From Antedon bifida (Eukaryota; Echinodermata; Crinoidea; Comatulida; Antedonidae): a stretch of 64,000 bases of DNA. The stretch is from positions 2,356,001 to 2,420,000 of the forward strand of contig OY727096.1 in assembly GCA_963402885.1 (NCBI GenBank), in the 5' to 3' direction. The position numbers were made by a program, and so were the translations under genes. The notes under the pieces are model-generated. The model searched no databases. It had not been told where the DNA came from and saw only the letters and a list, made by a program, of their open reading frames with translations. Below are positions 58,801 through 64,000 of this stretch, one piece after another. Numbering within the stretch: position 1 is the stretch's first letter; each line of letters begins with the position of its first letter.

Positions 58801-60587
58801 GCATATAGCCAGGTAATTCTCTTTTAAATGATAAAATCATTATATTGACAAGCTTACATAATTATTAATTTCAGTACACAGTTCTGTATAAAAATAAAAA
58901 TAATTCTTTAAAAACCCATCATCATAAACTAGGCCTAGTCTCATTCACCAGTGGTGTTGTTTTGGTGGTGGTCAATAAACAACTGCAACATAACGGCTGG
59001 AATTCTATAGTCTATAGTTCACACTAAATACGTACGTTTCACATAGGGGTACACAAATATTGGTGACGTTTTATGTCAAAATAAGGAAAATATACCAGCT
59101 AGACGTGAACGAATTGATTACGAGAGAAAATAAAACAAGACAAAATTCAGTGTTGCTTAAATTCGGTTTAATGCATATTGAATGAAACTGACCTAAACAT
59201 AAGGTGAGATCTTCGTTTAATTTAGAATCACAATAATGTATAATTTGCCTAGTTATTTTTTAAATAAAAGTGAGTGATTTGACTGCCGGTGTGAGTTGTA
59301 TGTATTTGTGTGTACTGTGCGCTGTGTACACTGTGTGTAGACAGGCTGCTTGGGAGGAGGGTGGACCCTGACTGGCCTGGTAGTAGCCCTGCCTGTTCTG
59401 GCTGCAGGCAGCAGGTGCATGTTATGCTTGGAACGTTCTTATATTTAGGCCTAGAGACTTTTGAATGGTAAGGTGTCATAACTGAGGTGTAGCCTAATTA
59501 TAATATAATTTGTAAATATTGCATAAGATGAGACTAAAAATAAATCATATGGTTTATTAATTATTTGTGTTGCCTTCTTTATTTTGATCATTTATTAATA
59601 TTTTTAATTTAAAAAGAGAGTATTGTGATTACAATGACCAGCAATTGATGGAGTTTGCTAATTTTTTTAATATTCAGGCTACATTTGTCTTTTTGCAATT
59701 ATGTGTAGTTCAAATGACAATATCATTATCAATTCTTTAATTTAACTTATATACACCTTCCTTTCCAGCAGGGCTACAATTGTATTTTTTTTGGGAATTT
59801 TACAGTATGATGGACAGCATGACCCAGTACAATAAATTAACACGACCAATTAAATAAACAAACAAATACAAGCTGCATACTGTATATAGCTCAAAACTCA
59901 GTAAACTCTTCAAAGAGCAATTGGTTGCTTTAAATCATTGTCATAAATAGTTGCAAATGATATTTAAAATTAATAATATAATAATGAAAACATTTTAGTT
60001 TTTGTTTCCAGTAAGATCACATCTTACTGTTTTACTTTTGCCCCTAAATCTAATTGTAATTGACCCATAGCAGATATAGGTCACAATGGCTTATCTTTAG
60101 TCCAGATTGCTATGGCGCTTTGTTAATTAATACGCCAATTAAGACAAAAATATTAATCTTTAATTGCAAAATATTTAATTGCAAATTTAGGATACATTTC
60201 ATGTACAGGTATTGGCATTGCTACAGTATGCATGTATTCTTTACAAATTGTAAATTTTACTGATTCTATTTTGAGGAATAATTATCTTGAATGTTTATTT
60301 ATGGTTTGGCCCTTTTATCATCTTTCTTGTTATTAGTCAGTAAACAATGTTGTCATGACCGAATCTGATTTAACTTCAATTGAACACATAAATTGCTTGA
60401 CCTGATTACTGATAGGCATAGTTCATTGATCTGCTTTTAGTTCTGGACAGCTGCCACAAATAATTTAAATGATAATTTAGCAATTCTTTCGAAACTAATC
60501 AATGTTAATAGCACTGTTTTTCAGGGACATAGCTAATAATCCATGTGTTGTTGTTAAACACTAGACAGAGGGAGACTCTACTGCTGT

Positions 60588-60957
60588 TAAGCTCTGTCTA
60601 CACTATCAAATTTTATGTAACAAAACATGTGATGTGCCCATATAAATAATAATAATAATAATAGTTCATTCTTAAATAGTTGTGTCTTGGTCTAACCGGG
60701 TTCCCAATTATACACCTGGGTGGAGAGAGGCAAACGTAAGTAAAGTATCTTGCCTAAGGATACAAGCAATGCGGCGAGAGTTGGATTCGAACCTCGGTCT
60801 AACGATCAGTAGTCGAACGTCCAACACAGCGCCACACGCCCTCACATGATGACATGATGATGTCATGTTACTACCATCTTTAGGCATATCACTACCATAT
60901 TTGTGCACATCACACTTTTTTTGTTAAACTAGTTTGACAGTGTAGACAGAGCTTAAG
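60588..60957 (-). mobile_element. MITE-1 copy 21, split by a SINE
   Basis: The left half (AAGCTCTGTCTACACTATC to GATGTGCCCATAT) and right half (ATGATGATGTCAT to GTGTAGACAGAGCTTA) belong to one MITE. The 185 bp between them are the SINE below, so this copy is older than that SINE. Confidence 0.9.
60655..60842 (-). mobile_element. tRNA-derived SINE inside a MITE
   Basis: It has a 3' (AAT)n tail at the left and the tRNA-like head at the right, with B box GGTTCGAATCC (60793-60783). It is shorter than the copy at 48846 because part of the body is missing. Confidence 0.82.
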
Positions 60958-61167
60958 CCAATGTTATGCAAACTCTGAGATAAACTACTGACTATGACAT
61001 ATTCCTATGATTTTTTTGCATATCTGTCAATCTGTATTTTAAGCATCAAATATATGGGTGACAAAAACAGTAAAAACACTGTTAATAAATATATTGAAGT
61101 TAAATACGATTTCTTGGTTCAAATCCTTGATCCATGCTTGCCACTTTTGCACTATTTTCACAATTAT

Positions 61168-61328
61168 GTCTAACTGTACACTATCAAACTATTTTGACAA
61201 AAAAAGTGTGATTTGCCCAAATTTATGGTAGTGATATGCCTTAAAAATATGGTAGCGATATGACATCATCATGTCCATATATGGGCACATCACATTTTTT
61301 TGTCACATAAAGTTTGATAGTGTAGACT
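61168..61328 (+). mobile_element. MITE-1 copy 22, near full length
   Basis: The left end CTGTACACTATCAAACTAT has a short deletion; the centre keeps CCATATATGG and both internal GGTAG(T/C)GATATG units. Confidence 0.92.
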
Positions 61329-61769
61329 GACCTCACATTCAGAAGTGAATACATTTTTAAACACCCATTATTTGATTACAGTAGGTACTGTATTGTTGTA
61401 GGCCTACTTCTACATTATTTGCTTATCACTTATCTTAGATTGACTGCTTTTATTTTATTTATAAATATTGCGTTCACTAATCCAGTCGTTATTTAATATT
61501 AATTTTCAGTTTTTAAATCTACAGGCTATTTACTACTAATTTTTATTAATTAAATGACAAAATGTGTTCTTCTTCAATACCAGTCCCTACAGTAGTGTGT
61601 ATGTTCTGTATCACTTATTGACAAATGCACTCTTTTAATAATATAGTTTTAATATGACTTATGAGTTACAATTTTCAGAAATTCATATCTTCGGTTTCAG
61701 TACATATCATCTACAGTATGACAGTGTTCATTCAACAATAATAAAATGGCCTTTTAAAGAGAAAAGTGG

Positions 61770-62300
61770 TGGAATTATACTTGAATAAATGATTTGCATT
61801 AACATAGAGTTTAGCAAAGTCTTGTGGCCGAATTTAGCCTAAATTAAGGGGTAGGATTATACTTGGATATATTATTTGCATTTAACATTATAGTTTACCA
61901 AAGTCTTGTGTCCAAATTTAGCCTAAATAAAGGAGAGGGATTACAGTATACTTGGATATATTATTTGCATTAACAATAACATTAAATGTACAAAGTCTTG
62001 TGTCCGAATTTAACCTAAATTAAGGGGTGGGATTATACTTGGATATATTATTTGCATTTAACATTATAGGCTTACCAAAGTCTTGTGTCCGAATTTAGCC
62101 TAAATAAAGGGGAGGGATTACAGTATACTTGGATATATTATTTGCATTAACAATAACATTAAATGTACAAAGTCTTGTGTCCGAATTTAACCTAAATTAA
62201 GGGGTGGGATTATACTTGGATATATTATTTCCATTAACAATAGAGTGTACCGAATTTAGCCTAAATAAAGGGGTGGGATTATACTCTGCATGGGATTATG
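61770..62300. repeat. tandem array with two-monomer higher-order unit
   Basis: Six or seven monomers of about 80-95 bp share TACTTGGATATATTATTT, AAAGTCTTGTGTCCGAATTT and AGCCTAAAT(T/A)AAGG. Alternating monomers carry TTTAACATTATAG or AACAATAACATTAAATG, giving a dimer of about 175 bp repeated at least twice. Confidence 0.9.
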
Positions 62301-62694
62301 CTGTACCCAAGCATGGTATTATATCCCAGGTCACTACGGTATTGTTATTGTTGGTCTTTTATAAAGTGTAATATTTCTCATTAATATTATGAATAAGATA
62401 ATACAGTAAATACATTTAAACTTAAAACTAATTTTTTATTATATCACAAATTTTTTCATAGTTACTGTATCATCAGTATTGTGTTGTTTTGATTTTGACC
62501 TTTTTAAATACGTAATTTGATTTGCAGAAGGGCTTTGCCCGTTGATTGCAAATTGCGAGAATTACAGAAAACCAAATCAATAATTATTTGCGCTGCTCTT
62601 CATCTGACCAAACCACTTGACGATACATCAACGATATCGTTAGCATCAATATTCTTCATGCACATGTTATTATTATTAAGGGCCCTTTATTGTA

Positions 62695-62985
62695 TGGAAG
62701 GCAATATATGTCAAAAACATTGCATTGCGACTGTTTCATATATCATCAGTGATGTAATTAATTATCAAAGGAAATACCCATATGTATGGAAGGCAATATA
62801 TGTCAAAAACATATTGCGAGTATTTCGTATATCATCAGTGATGTAATTAATTAATAAAAGTAAAGGATATACCCATATGTATGGAAGGCAATATATGTCA
62901 AAAATATTGCATTGCAACTGTAAACTTCTATCATCAGTGATGTAATTAATAGGAAGGAAATACCCATATGGATGGAAGGAATTTT
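62695..62985. repeat. tandem repeat, three units of 90-96 bp plus a partial
   Basis: Units start at 62695, 62785, 62881 and 62972 with ATGGAAGG and contain CAATATATGTCAAAAA and ATCATCAGTGATGTAATTAA. Open frames across it are products of the repetition. Confidence 0.9.
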
Positions 62986-64000
62986 TTTCGAAACTACTAT
63001 TCATATTGAAATGAAATAACATGTCTTTAGCTTTTGCATTGACTATATTTTCAGAGTATTCACAGAGGGATATATGGTTTTTAATTTAAAAAACATCAAT
63101 CATTACTCTATAAACAAATTCATTCAATTGTAGTTGAAAACAAGTTTTACTTCAAGCAATCTTAGTTGCTGTAATGTAGGCTAGGGTTTGTAAATCCATA
63201 ATAGATACTTTAGCGTATAAGTGGCAAAATATTAGAGGTATCCAGTATTTTATTAGTGTGACAAGAGATTTTCACTGCAAAATGTAACAACTTATAACAA
63301 GTTGTAATGTAACCAGGTTTACATAGTGTGAAGACAATTTTGTGGAAAATCTCCTGTCGGGAGAATAATACACTGATGAGAGCCTGTTTTTGCTCTGAGA
63401 TATTCCGAGTTTTTACTGCGTGTGTTTGTGTATTGTCCTGGTATTAAACTGACCAATCAGTAAAATAGTGCGCAACTACGCTTTCCTTCCGAGGTTTCTC
63501 GGGGCTCGTGTATAATATGAAAACGTGTAATAAGTCAGGAGATCAAACCTGGTTGCAAGCTGTTAGAAATTGTAATACATTTATGCAGATATGTAAAGGG
63601 TATACAGTAAGTAACATCTATCTAGTCTGTCCATCAGAACCTACTTGCTACAGTATTGGATGAAATCACTCATCAAATTCTTATCATTTTCTATTAAGAC
63701 CTTTAAAAAGGGTGATAATTTACTGATAATATTCAGCTGAGTAGTTGAAGTACTGTAGATTATTGATTAGATGCAAACTATGATGATAGCATCATGGTCA
63801 ACTACTCTTTACAATTATTCCTTGAAGTCTGGTTAATAATTATAGAAATTTACCCTACAGTATTTTAAATGTGTACCCAGAAAGTGCAGTGTGATTTATG
63901 TCAATTGTCATTGAGTAATAACAAAAGCATGATTTTAAATATAGGCCTTTAAATATACAGGCCTAATATACAGTATTTATGTCTATTTTGTTCCTACAGT

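Larger units (their letters stand above)
58234..64000. other. right-hand gene-free region
   Basis: It should start with the MEA1-like promoter. It contains a GC-richer island (59280-59440), MITE-1 copies 21 and 22, a nested SINE and two tandem arrays. A possible acceptor-exon start at 62526 (TTGATTTGCAG then AAGGGCTTTGCCCG) precedes an open frame of about 110 codons that runs into a tandem repeat; I do not accept it as a gene. Confidence 0.5.

Noticed and set aside
59249-59479. 76-codon minus-strand frame in a GC-richer island
   Set aside because: No splice signals that fit the MEA1-like gene and no family; more likely promoter-type or repeat sequence.
62517-63022. Frames of 109 and 85 codons
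   Set aside because: They run through the 90-bp tandem repeat; openness comes from the repeated unit. The acceptor-like site at 62526 alone is not enough.

Overview
The window looks like AT-rich genomic DNA from an invertebrate deuterostome, most likely an echinoderm; this is an inference. The support is vertebrate-like but clearly diverged proteins (odd-skipped-related zinc finger, peflin, MEA1), small exons with GT/AG introns, dense short non-autonomous transposons and a striking excess of the palindrome TAGGCCTA. I cannot name the species. No bacterial-type genes, rRNA, canonical tRNA gene, CRISPR array or virus-like element was recognised.

Layout. On the minus strand, 4538-5156 is the main coding exon of an odd-skipped-related (OSR) transcription factor. 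It ends inside zinc finger 2, exactly where vertebrate OSR genes have an intron; the following exon is not visible and probably lies left of the window. A short minus-strand coding exon at 33267-33372 begins with a SNAG repressor motif (MPRSFMIKQ). It ends in the phase that the OSR exon needs, and no other minus-strand coding exon was recognised in the 28 kb between them. I therefore propose that it is the 5' exon of the same gene, giving a SNAG-OSR repressor with a giant first intron. Two tandem plus-strand genes (36868-37260 and 39062-39709) encode related single-pass membrane proteins: a Cys-rich, Pro-rich ectodomain, one membrane helix and an acidic tail. Each has a signal-peptide-like reading frame just upstream, but out of frame. 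A repeat-rich 11.9 kb interval follows. Then come a complete five-exon peflin gene (51645-55322, plus strand, 292 aa, three readable EF-hands after a Gly/Pro/Tyr-rich N-terminus) and a two-coding-exon MEA1-like gene (57219-58233, minus strand, 186 aa). The last 5.5 kb holds repeats, two tandem arrays and no recognised gene.

Repeats dominate. One palindromic TA-flanked MITE family (MITE-1) has 23 full or partial copies, about one per 2.8 kb. Intact copies carry up to three consensus CArG boxes (CC(A/T)6GG), so the family is spreading potential SRF-type sites. A second TA-flanked family (MITE-2), a tRNA-derived SINE, 5'-truncated LINE ends, several palindromic elements and several tandem arrays fill most of the remaining non-coding DNA. 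The genes look functionally unrelated: a developmental repressor, membrane proteins, a calcium-binding trafficking adaptor and a conserved protein of poorly known function.
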